Origin: Vesta saturnalis
Lineage: Eukaryota > Arthropoda > Insecta > Coleoptera > Lampyridae
DNA length: 64,000 bases
Direction of reading: 5' to 3'
Assembly (NCBI GenBank): GCA_036346205.1
Contig: JARFJB010001355.1
Span: 151,501 to 215,500 of the forward strand
The notes under the pieces are model-generated. The model made no database searches and was not told where the DNA came from. It saw only the letters and a list, made by a program, of their open reading frames with translations. Numbering within the stretch: position 1 is the stretch's first letter; every line of letters begins with the position of its first letter. The position numbers and the translations under genes are program-made. Shown here piece after piece: positions 1 through 8,600 of this stretch.

Positions 1-103
1 ATTTCGAGGAATGTGTTGCTTAATAATACGTGTATTTGGTAAAATTATAAATGTGTATCAATATCACTGTTTATACATACACAATGTTAATATCATAAAC
101 GAA

Positions 104-228
104 GTGACTAACGCTACGTTAACGTAGCGGAACTTTGAAAAATTAGAGCTACGTGAATTTTTGACGCATGCGCAGTGCGCACCGTTATGAGTGGTAACAG
201 TTGATCGATCGCGCGTGTTCTGCACATC
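104..228 (+). repeat. Left terminal inverted repeat of the MITE
   Basis: Nearly identical reverse complement of 639-763. It includes the internal palindrome GCTACGTTAACGTAGC at the outer end and a GC-rich stretch TGACGCATGCGCAGTGCGC further in. Confidence 0.9.
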
Positions 229-638
229 GCACTCAAGGCTATTACAAATTAACAATGAATACTTCCGATGACAATAACGATGCAGGTAAATATGCCCTGT
301 TATTTCTATTCTTAACTTATTTTCCCACTGTACCATATGTGTGTAAAACTGATTGCAAATAAAATTATATACCCTTGGATTGGATAATACCTACCACTGG
401 TTGCACCATCAACTTATAAGAAATAGGTATCATAGAGCGGGGCCCTTGGGTACTATACAGTCGATTATACAATTTATTGGGAAATTTCATACATATTGCC
501 GTAGTTAAATTTTCTTCTTATGTGCACCCAAAGAAAGGTATGTTTCGACATTTTCTAACTCGGTGCCACATAATGCACGATTTTGAGGAAGGTGCTCAAA
601 AACTGTCTACAGACATAACTCTTGTAAATATACTTAGA

Positions 639-763
639 GATGTGCGGAACACGCGCGATCGATCAGCTGTTACCACTCATAACGGCGCGCACTGCGCATG
701 CGTCAAAAATTCACGTAGCTCTAATTTTTCAAAGTTCCGCTACGTTAACGTAGCTTTAGTCTC
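639..763 (-). repeat. Right terminal inverted repeat of the MITE
   Basis: Inverted copy of 104-228, with scattered substitutions such as GCGCGC for GCGCAC in the GC-rich part. Open reading frames that cross the repeats carry the same peptide in opposite orientation and are repeat artefacts. Confidence 0.9.
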
Positions 764-1204
764 TGCCTATCATAAATGTTTAACATAAGACTACACAACA
801 AAATCTAGGATCATAACCCAACTCATTACACAAATCACAATTGATGAGTTTTCATCATTGAACTCAACTAAAATCGCGTTCAATGGTCTTCATTAATATT
901 ATTGTTTTTTTCGGTATACGAACGTTACTAAAAATAAATAACTGAATCTGTTCAGATTCTCAAAATATTTGAAGGTGTGAGTTAACCCTCTATTGCATGA
1001 ATATTTTAATTAACAACATTATCTAAAAACAAATTTTCTGCTTTTTGTAACCTCTTTAGTAACACTACATAGCTTTAGTTAGAAATTGTTACGAAAAGCA
1101 TAGTACCTATTTTTGAAAAAAAAGCTTGGGGAACATTATGAATACAACAAACTTCTAAACCGTTCCTTAAAAATATATTTATTACAAAGATTTTACTTTT
1201 TAGT

Positions 1205-2459
1205 TTTATAAATTACATGGAACACTAAAAGGCTATAAAGCAGTTAGCTTTCCCATGAAAACATAGATGCACTTAACATTTTTCGCGTTTGACCTTACTC
1301 TTTCCGGGACATTTTTCCTTCTTGCAACTCATCCTCTCTGATGTCCGTATTTGCCAATGCTGAAATTGGTCAGCTTGATTCGGTCGTGGTTCCATGCATC
1401 GTCGTTTTGGTACGATTTCTGTTCAAAAGTTCCCCGACAGCAGAGTTGCTCTGCCAAAATAGTTTTGAAGGTAAGTGGCGGCATAGCTTCTTGTTATTTT
1501 CCGAGTTGCTTCTTGATTTTTCGGTCAAGTAACCAAGCGTTTCCAACAACTAAATCCAGCATGTGGTAAAAAATATGATACCATTATTTGCTGCGCCTAA
1601 ATCCGGTATATCTGGAATATCTAAGTAACTTTGTTTGCCAATAAGTTATACGTAAACCCCGTTAGGCCTCCCAATTTCCACATCTTATAGCCCAACTTGT
1701 AAGGTTTGTTAGGGTTGTAAGTTTTCAAAGGGCTGCGTCCTTTGAAAGGAATCATTTGTTCGTCGCACTACACAAATTCCTCTATTGGTATTTGAGCACA
1801 CGCGTTTTGTACCTGGGTAATGAACGGTAGACTTTTATCGATGCTTTTAGAATTTTCTGTATTGTCACTGAACTGTATGAACCTTTTTATTATCTCAAAG
1901 CGGTTTATAGGCATTACACCAGCAATTTGCGATATTCGGGTTGTCGAATTATAGATATCCATAATAATAAACCCATAAACGGTTCTATCTTTTCGGGGTA
2001 TGTTGTAAAGGGTCTGTTTGGTTGACAGTGTGTACTATAAATGCACATCTGACGAACAATTTCAATCACCGACTCACTAGATATAAAATGACAGAATAAT
2101 TTGTACGGGTTATTTAGGTGTGTCAAGTAAAGTTTCATTCCCCTCAAATTTAACCTCAACATCATTGCGAGCCGTACGGGAAGTTTGCCATTTTATAGGT
2201 GTAAGTCGTTGTTTCGTAGATCACAATCATCTGAAGAACTGTCTGGATCAACACGCGTAACAAAAAATACTTTTTTATTAAGCATAGGTTCTACAATTTC
2301 ATCGCCCGACAACTCCGAATCTTCACTGTCTGAAGGAATCACTTTGACAGCGTAATAATCTACGTAATAATCTACTTTGCGTTTCCCATAGAAGGTCCTG
2401 GGCTTTATAGCTGCTACACCATCCATTATACTGAGATCAAAAACATTGTTCAATGTCAC
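1205..2459 (-). pseudogene. piggyBac-derived transposase, degenerate
   Basis: Reading on the minus strand, an acidic N-terminal segment (2459-2193) is followed by LLWISIIRQPEYRKLLV (ends ~1914) and TRISQIAGVMPINRF (~1900). Next comes the block around the first catalytic aspartate, DEQMIPFKGRSPLKTYNPNK (~1765-1690), ending at a stop near 1627. It then jumps almost directly to the C-terminal FYHMLDLVVGNAWLL (~1575-1530) and a cysteine-rich tail with EKC and VHLCF motifs (~1330-1235). The region that should hold the other catalytic residues is absent. Several frame changes and stops are present. In the family this enzyme excises and inserts DNA at TTAA; this copy cannot be functional. Confidence 0.9.
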
Positions 2460-2497
2460 AACTTTACTACATACATTTTGTAAGCTATGTGCACATT

Positions 2498-2513
2498 GTT
2501 CCCGTCCGGGAAC
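2498..2513. repeat. Palindrome GTTCCCGTCCGGGAAC
   Basis: A perfect-arm palindrome inside the piggyBac element, just upstream of the transposase start. It is paired in type with GTTCCCGATTGGGAAC at 2835-2850 next to the right tip. It may be a transposase-binding site, as subterminal repeats often are; that is inference. Confidence 0.6.
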
Positions 2514-2871
2514 AAAACATTTTAGGCCAAATAAGAATTTCCCCGTGTTTCTAACTAAATATTAATGCGTAAGAGTACAGTGGCAATAGGAAAATTAATT
2601 TACTTCATAAAATTTACCGAATTTTTACAAAAAAGACTAAACTGTTTAAAAGATAATTTAAACGTAAACATAACCTGGACGAGTTCACGTGCACTAATTT
2701 GCAAATAGTTCTAAGGCCATTATCATAGACATCTAGTGCCAGCTACTCAAAGTATGTATAGTACGGAAGGCACCTGCATGCCCACACTGTGAAAATCTAA
2801 TGAAGGTTTCGCAGTTACAGACTTTTTTTGCTGTGTTCCCGATTGGGAACTTCATGCAATAAAGGGTTAAT

Positions 2872-2895
2872 TTAAAGTCCCTATAGGGACTTTAA
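2872..2895. repeat. Perfect 24-bp palindrome abutting piggyBac
   Basis: Each half is TTAAAGTCCCTA or its complement, with no spacer. It begins two bases after the right TTAA of the piggyBac element. Confidence 0.9.
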
Positions 2896-3365
2896 GTTAA
2901 TTCAGCTTGCAGATCCGCAGCCGGAGCGGTAAATTTTGTAATCCATCTGAGAGAGTAATAAAGCGAAGGAAACTGAAAGGGCCAGTAGGAGTTGTTCTAC
3001 AAAAATTAGATAAAATGCTAATAATAAGGAAGTTACAATGGTTTAAAGTTATTATAAACAATTGAGCTTTTTTTTATAAACTATGCGCTAACATAGATTT
3101 GAATTCAAATTGGGAATACTTTAAAGTCACATAAACAAAGTTCACTTAACATTTAAAAAAAAACTTTTATAAGATGGAAGTTATGGCTATTTAAATTGTT
3201 CTTAAAAATACCCAGTTACGAATGTTCATTTATTAAAAACCGCTGGTTTATTTAGCCTAATCAAGTCAATGACGTTTAACCAAGAATAGACCTATTTCTT
3301 TACCATTGTATATGTCCCACGATAATTGCAAACTACCAGAAGATAGCTTCCACCATAGTTGACAA
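2896..3365. other. Noncoding, nothing recognised
   Basis: AT-rich sequence without a supported reading frame or clear repeat. It separates the piggyBac element from the dispersed repeat block. Confidence 0.5.
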
Positions 3366-4030
3366 TAAGGGGCCCTAATTCTAACTTGTAAGAGATGTAT
3401 AGGCCTTCGGTACTTGCTTTCTTGTCTTAGCCCCTTATCCCAAAATTTGAATTTGTTTGGGTGCCATCTAGTAGTGTATGAACTAATGATTGTTTTCGGT
3501 TTGGTTATGGCGGGGAATTTGAATTTCTATTCTAATAAGGGTCCCTAATGCTACCTTGTACTATATGTATAGGCCTTCGGAGCTTCTTTCGGGTCTTAGC
3601 CCCCCTTGTAGTTGTCGGTGTTCGACGGTCTTCGCCCATTATCGTGAACCCATTGGAGGAAAATTTTACATTGGATTTTAATAATGAGCCCTAGGGATAA
3701 CGTGTAAGACAGGTGTAGGGCTTTACTATTAGCTCTTGAGGCATCGCCCCCTTGTCCTGGCCCCTAGGCGTAAAATATTAATTTGTATTTTAGTCTATAG
3801 TTTATGGAGGGAAATTTGAATATGTATTCTAATAAGTGGAGCCCTAATGCTAACTTGTAAGACAGATATAGGGCTTCGCAACTTGCTCGCGGGCCTTCGC
3901 CCCCTTGGCTGAAAATCTGAATTTGTATTTAAATCTCTGCATTCTGTTTGGTTATGTCGGGAAATTTGAATTTGTATTCTAATAAGGGGCCCTAATTCTA
4001 ACTTGTAAGACAGGTCCCCTTGTCCTAAAA
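3366..4030. repeat. Degenerate repeat units of a GGGCCCTAAT family
   Basis: About five diverged units share a layout: GGAAATTTGAATTTGTATTC, then TAATAAGGGGCCCTAAT, then CTAACTTGTAAGACAGGTAT, then an AGG(G)CTTCG-AACTTGCT-GGCCTTCGCCCC segment. Units start near 3366, 3535, 3685, 3836 and 3979. The same unit recurs at 8728-8800, 57640-57725 and 58300-58515. I do not recognise the family. No protein is encoded. Confidence 0.75.
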
Positions 4031-4067
4031 CAAGTTAAACAGCTGCTTACACTTACATAACATGCAC

Positions 4068-4495
4068 TTTAGACGTCTTGCTTATAACTGAATAATATAA
4101 AGTATTTAGAGCCTTCCAGCCATCATTAATATAAAGTAATCATTTTCTAATTTCATCAGTTATGTAACCACAATAACAACTTGTCACTATTCAAGTGCAT
4201 CTAAAACCCTAATTATGGAAATATGATGTTCACGTTCTTTGCGCGTGTGATTACACGCATGTTTTCTGTAATGGAAGTTGATCGTGGCTCTACCAAGTAG
4301 TGTATTTTTAAAAGCAAATTTGCAACGCGGTCTTGTTATGTATTTTTAAACTAGAGATTGTTTTCTGTAGTAGAAGTTGACCTTTCTCGCCTCTCCAGCG
4401 TCTCCCTCGCATCTCTCGTTTTCCTCGTCTCTATCGTTTCGCTCGTTTTTCACGTCTCTCGTATCTCCCGTCTCTCTCTACCCTCTCGCCTCGCA
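4068..4495 (+). repeat. Copy of the retrotransposon promoter-like region
   Basis: Matches 59697-60165 over most of its length: ACTGAATAATATAAAGTA, TTATGTAACCACAATAACAA, ATGTTCACGTTCTTTG, and the repeated block ending GTAGAAGTTGA. At 60 kb this sequence leads into a non-LTR retrotransposon; here it ends in a pyrimidine-rich CTCTCGTTTC stretch and is cut off by a Tc1 fragment at ~4496. The order (GGGCCC repeats, then this block) is the same in both places, so the whole 3366-4495 interval is one duplicated unit. Confidence 0.8.
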
Positions 4496-4762
4496 CGCTT
4501 CTCAGGAAGGATATGGGGTTCCACCACTTCATCAACATGTTGGCGGTCATTCATATTGCCTCAAACTGAGACCTGCTTCCATGAACAATACCACACCATA
4601 CCAGAACCCCCACAGTGTTGTGCACACGCCGCTCGTCAGAAAACTGCACATTGCGACGTTCTCCACATCTACGTCTCACCCTCATGCGACCATCGTGCAT
4701 TCCCAAGCAGAGTCGGGATTCGTCACTGAAGGCCACCCTATGTCATTCCAGTCTGAATCTCA
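4496..4762 (-). pseudogene. Tc1/mariner transposase fragment
   Basis: The minus-strand translation contains VAFSDESRLCLGMHDGR, RVRRRCGERRNVQFSDERR, HNTVGVLVWCGIVHGSRSQF, then a stop and NMLMKWWNP. The SDES block holds the first catalytic aspartate of the Tc1 family. The rest of the catalytic domain and the DNA-binding N-terminus are missing. The closely related plus-strand fragment at 6955-7500 starts at nearly the same residue of the family. An in-frame stop follows SRSQFEAI. Not functional. Confidence 0.88.
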
Positions 4763-4843
4763 ACAATAATCTTAAATCCAGGAATTCTTTCCAAGAACTT
4801 TTCAATCAAATTCATTTTTAATATCTGGGAACATGTAGATATA

Positions 4844-6138
4844 CTAATTGAATCGTATCGTGATATGTTCACAAATGAAACTGCCATCATAGCAATTCTT
4901 CTGTACTTTGACTATTTCGGCGATAAATAATGTGTTCATTTCGTTAAAGCTAATAACCAGCCAGTCATCATCCTTAATATCCTCCTTGTTTGGCTTCGAT
5001 ATAGGGTTGAACGAATATTCATCATTGTTTCTATCATAATCAAGATCACAATCGTTTACTTCTTCATACACGGCATCCATGTCGGAACTTGAATCGTGCG
5101 TACTGAAATTCTGGTAGCTCTCATCACCGGATTCAACGTCTTCAATTGCAACAGTTCTTCCAGGAGGTATATCTATCTTTTTCTTTCGGAGTTTAGGTTG
5201 ACATTCATCATATCGCAGATTCTTAAGAATTCCACTAATGAATTCTTGCTATCTGTCTCTTAAATCTCGTCATGTGGGTTTTAGGGTAACATGGATAAAA
5301 GCACGATCGGCATCCAACCGCAGTATTCAGTATTTTTCAAAACCAGAAATAATATTTCTGCATCTATTTTCATCAACCATTTGGAGAAGTTCTTTTAGTG
5401 GTCTCGAGAATACTTTTTTTGGATACTATCCTCCTTCCTGCCTAGACCTTTTTGTAAGATATCACTATTTTTCTCCATGTGGCTCTTTAGGGTTAAAAGA
5501 ATGAGTCATCCAGAGGCTGTGTGGGATGTGTGGAATTGCTTGGGAGGAAAATAAGATGAGTGATATTTTCCGAACATACTTTTCTGGATTCTAGAGAGAG
5601 GCGGAACAACAAACTATCTCCAATTAATATTTTCTTCCCAGATTACTTCTAATAAGGAAAGGCCACTGATTGTATCCAATGCTCAAACCAACTAACTATC
5701 ATACATGTTCAGTGCCTTGTAAACAATATAACATGGGAGTAATTCCCCACTACCAGGTGCTGCAAACATCATAGAGGTAGACCCTTCTAGTTCTGCACGC
5801 ATATGACCAAAATAATTTGCAATTATTTTTTTAGTAACCCCAGCAAGGGTACGATTATATTTTTGGACTACAGAACTCTATTCTGCATTTGTCAGAGTAG
5901 TTCGTGCTCCCTGTTCCTTGACTATTTTATTATTCAGGTGTCTGTGAAGTACAGAGTAGGGAATATTATGATTTTCAACAGCTCTTTTAATGCGATATTC
6001 ATTTTGATTTATATCATTTTTCACACTTTCGATTGTATTGTGATCAACTTTTCTATACCTTCTTCCAGTTGGTTTAGATTTATAATTTCTGAGCATTTTT
6101 AATGTATTATTCATACAGTGAATTCTTGTTTCAAGCAT
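4844..6138 (-). pseudogene. pogo-type transposase, broken
   Basis: The N-terminus (6138-5880) has a basic segment and a pipsqueak-type helix-turn-helix with ENHNIPYSVLHRHLNNK, the DNA-binding module of pogo/Tigger transposases. A DDE segment follows on the same strand near 5795-5695: STSMMFAAPGSGELLPCYIV and YKALNMYDS. Around 5500-5250 lies the late DDE/C-terminal part (ISGFEKY, LDADRAF) with several stops. The tail (5220-4844) is acidic and ends with WLVISFNEMNTLFIAEIVKV, a module also present at the end of the pogo gene at 50-51 kb. The segment between the helix-turn-helix and the first DDE block is deleted. Dead copy. Confidence 0.85.
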
Positions 6139-6169
6139 ACATATGCCCGATGTATACTTTTAAAAAGGA

Positions 6170-6957
6170 CAAGTCAATGCATTGAAAATAGAGTGTAGGA
6201 ATAATCACAGATTCTATGATTTTTTGCAGTTTTATTAACATTTAACATTTCATCACAAATGTTCGGGGTGGCCACCTTGTAATTCCAAACAGTAACCGAG
6301 GCGATTTCGAAAACCACGTACCGAATTCAGAAGAAATGTAGGATCTACTAGATTACATTCGGTGCGTATACGACTTTTTAATTCGTCAATACTGTGCACT
6401 GGTATAGTTGTATACATTTTTGACAAATCAGGTGAACACGCAAGCAAGCCATTTAAAGAGACCGGATCTTCCAATTCACCGTCCAGGGAATACATCGTTT
6501 AAAAAGTTCGTAACAGCGTTTGTGGAATCCGTACATTTGTAACCACGGCTCGTGAATATTTAAATTTTCTATGGCTGGAATAATGTTGTTTCTTAATAGT
6601 TCCATAAATTTATTACAGGTGAGATTTCCTTCAATAAAAAAAAGGGCCGACAGGTCGATTTCCAACTATCTCTAACCATACATTAACTTTTGCAGGATAC
6701 TGGGTTCGTGTTAAATTTTGTAAATGACGATTAGTGCTAGACCAATATCTAAATAGAAAATGAGGTTAGGAAGGAAATGGATAATGAGGAATAAGATTCG
6801 TACGGAAAGTTTTGGGAATTAACTTCTCCATTTATTATAAATGTAGCTTCATCACTAAAAACTATCTTATTTAAAATGTCTTCATTTTCGTTAATTAAAT
6901 TAAATATTGCTTCACACAATGTTGTTCTTTTTTCCTTATCTTCTTCGAACAAATAGG
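6170..6957 (-). pseudogene. mariner-like DDE transposase fragment
   Basis: Minus-strand segments, in order: CEAIFNLINENEDILNKIVF then SDEATFIINGEVNSQNF (first catalytic aspartate, ~6870-6810); FIEGNLTCNKFMELLRNNII (~6630); then IPVHSIDELKSRIRTECNLV and FRNRLGYCLELQGGHPEHL (~6390-6253). This order matches the insect mariner-type transposases that end in GGHFEHL. The QDGAPPHYAR and SPDL blocks are missing between 6665 and 6495. The N-terminal helix-turn-helix is absent; the Tc1 fragment on the opposite strand begins right at 6955, so it may have inserted there. Broken in several frames. Confidence 0.8.
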
Positions 6958-7500
6958 TCGCATGAGGGTCAGACGTAGACGTGGAGAACGTCTCAATATG
7001 CAGTTTTCTGTTGAGCGGCATGTGCACCACACTGTGGGGGTTATAGTATGGGGTGGTATTGTTTATGCAAGCAGGTCTCAGTTGGTATCCATCCGAGGCA
7101 ATATGAATGCCCGCCGACATGTTGATGAAGTGGTAGAACCCCACATCTTTGCATTCCTCCAGGAGCTAGAGGACCCGATTTTCCAACAGGATAATGCCCT
7201 TCCGCACATTGCAAGGCATTCTATGGAGCGTTTCGGAGAGGCTACCGTCAATATCTTGCCGTGGTCACCCAGATCTCCCTACCTTTCGCTCATCAAACAT
7301 GTGTGCGACATGATGGGTAGAAGGCTCAAGAAATAAGCCAACCCTCCACAGACACTAGAAGCTCTCCGGCATAAATTACAGATTTCCTGGGATGCAATAC
7401 CTCATGAAGAAATCAACCATCTGTTGGAATCCATGCCAAGAGGGGTGCGGGAGCGTGAAACTAATAGGGGAGTCCAACACATTATTAATAAAAAAATCCT
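6955..7500 (+). pseudogene. Tc1/mariner transposase, C-terminal two thirds
   Basis: The frame opens without a start at RMRVRRRRGERLNMQF and runs through VERHVHHTVGVIVWGGIVYA, MNARRHVDEVVEP, ELEDPIFQQDNALPHIAR (second catalytic aspartate in QDNA-PH) and VNILPWSPRSPYLSLIKHV. It then meets a stop after GRRLKK and continues as PPQTLEALRHKLQISWDAIP and LLESMPRGVRE. SPYLSLIKHV replaces the usual SPDLSPIEHV, so the third acidic position is also changed. The 3' noncoding part reaches about 7620. Relic. Confidence 0.9.
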
Positions 7501-7677
7501 TTATCTTTTGTTTAATTTCTTTGAAATTTTAAATAATTTCTACATTTGATTAGTTAAACATTCCTGCCAAGTTTGGTCCAAAAATTCCAATGTCATCTTG
7601 GTGTTGCATTTTTTATGTCACAGAGTATTATTTACTTAGTATTAATGTTAAAAAACAAAGCTAATCTATTTTCATTC

Positions 7678-7915
7678 CAGAACAAGCTGTGAAATAATAG
7701 AAATAGTAACAGAACAAAAATATTTAGGTATCACATTAAACTCAACCATCTATTTTAACACTCATATTACCTTTTTAATCAAGTCATTAATATCCTTTTT
7801 ACGTAAATTGTATAATCTAAGAAATATTTTAGATGAGAACAGTCTCAGACTAACCTACTATGCATTTATGCAATCTACATTGCAGCACGGCATAGTTGCG
7901 TGAGGTGGAACTTAT
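7678..7915 (+). pseudogene. Non-LTR retrotransposon reverse transcriptase fragment (thumb region)
   Basis: The plus-strand translation reads SCEIIEIVTEQKYLGITLNS, then HITFLIKSLISFLRKLYNLR, then LDENSLRLTYYAFMQSTLQH and GIVAWGG. KYLGITLNS and LTYYAFMQS-GI-WGGT are the post-catalytic (thumb) blocks of LINE-type reverse transcriptases. Palm motifs are absent, and the fragment ends where GC-rich repeats begin. Which LINE clade it belongs to cannot be fixed; it does not look like the element at 60-63 kb, whose thumb is missing. Confidence 0.8.
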
Positions 7916-7939
7916 GACACGATAGTAGTACTCCAACAC

Positions 7940-8600
7940 TTTACGCCATCTTGGATTTTGACGTCACTTCCGGTCAGGCCCACGTGGGGGACCGTATTTT
8001 TCACCCTTATTTTATGGTTTCTTTTCGGACGCCTTTTCCAACCCCTGCTGGAATGTTTATCCCTGATTAAAGCCTTTTTGTTTTTTACCCGCTCACGTGG
8101 ATGACGTATTTTTAACCCTTATTTTTTATGGTTTCTTTTCGGTGGCCTTTTTCACCCCCTAATTATTTTTACACACCCACGTGTAGGACGTGTTTTTTCA
8201 CCCCTATTTTATAACTGCCCACGTCTGAGCTGGTATTTTCTACCCCTATGGTTTCTTTTCGGAGGCCCTTTTCGCCTCTGATTATTTTTGGTTGTATTAA
8301 GAGCCTTTTTGACAGCAATTTTGTACATGCTCACGTGAGGGGGCAGATGTAAGCCTTGGGCTAGGTCTTGGGGCTAGGGGGCTGGACCTGGGTTTGGTCT
8401 TAGGCTAAGGCTGGACCTGGAGCTGGTCTTGGACTTGGGCTAGGTCTTGGACTTGGGGCTGGGGCTAGGCCTTGGACCAGGAATTGGTCTTAGGATAATT
8501 TTTGATGGTCAGCTTTACCCCAATTAAGGTCCTTTTGGCTATATTAAGAGCAGTACCCCTGGAGGTTAGGAAAACGCACACGCATACACTGTTGGAAATT
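7940..8600. repeat. GC-rich tandem and dispersed repeats
   Basis: Four diverged units carry CCCACGTG-GGG, TTTTTCACCCTTATTTTATG and GGTTTCTTTTCGG (near 7980, 8090, 8170 and 8220). From 8340 to 8510 a purine-rich minisatellite repeats GGGCTAGGTCTTGGACTT-like steps about nine times. The segment at 8520-8590 (GGTCCTTTTGGC, then CACACGCATAC) resembles 57055-57125. The function and family are unknown. Confidence 0.7.

Larger units (their letters stand above)
100..767. mobile_element. MITE with long inverted repeats and 9-bp target duplication (Mutator-like)
   Basis: The two ends are inverted copies about 125 bp long (104-228 and 639-763), differing at only a few positions. They contain the palindrome GCTACGTTAACGTAGC near each tip. 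The element is flanked by TATCATAAA at 91-99 and 768-776, a 9-bp target duplication. The paralogous sequence at 54180-54215 is an unoccupied site with a single similar run, which supports these boundaries. Nine-base duplications with long terminal repeats are typical of Mutator-like elements; a Mutator-like transposase occurs at 32-34 kb, but nothing shows it mobilised this element. The 410-bp centre encodes nothing recognisable. Confidence 0.8.
18..860 (-). other. Paralogue of the zinc-finger gene upstream region, split by a MITE
   Basis: Bases 18-58 (CTTAATAATACGTGTATTTG onward) match 54148-54180, which lies just upstream of the start codon of the zinc-finger gene at 54132. The match resumes at about 777 with ATAAATGTTTA and ATAACCCAACTC, as it does at 54195-54235. 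The interruption is exactly the MITE at 100-767. I infer that a second zinc-finger copy, transcribed leftward, begins just outside the window. The coding part is not visible, so this remains an inference from noncoding similarity. Confidence 0.6.
982..2870 (-). mobile_element. piggyBac element, internally deleted, TTAA-flanked
   Basis: The left end reads TTAA followed by CCCTCTATTGCATGAA (986-1001). The right end reads TTCATGCAATAAAGGG (2851-2866) followed by TTAA (2867-2870). The 16-bp tips match as inverted repeats with one mismatch and begin with CCC, as in piggyBac. A subterminal palindrome, GTTCCCGATTGGGAAC, lies at 2835-2850, and a close relative at 2498-2513. The body is 1.9 kb and carries a damaged transposase gene on the minus strand. 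TTAA duplication and CCC tips together make the family assignment firm. Confidence 0.93.

Noticed and set aside
64..336. Open frames at 64-336 and 477-788 with a shared peptide
   Set aside because: They are the two inverted repeats of the MITE read in opposite directions; no independent coding evidence.
6749..7144. 131-residue minus-strand frame spanning 6749-7144
   Set aside because: It is a chimera of a real mariner fragment (below 6957) and the antisense of the Tc1 fragment (above 6955).
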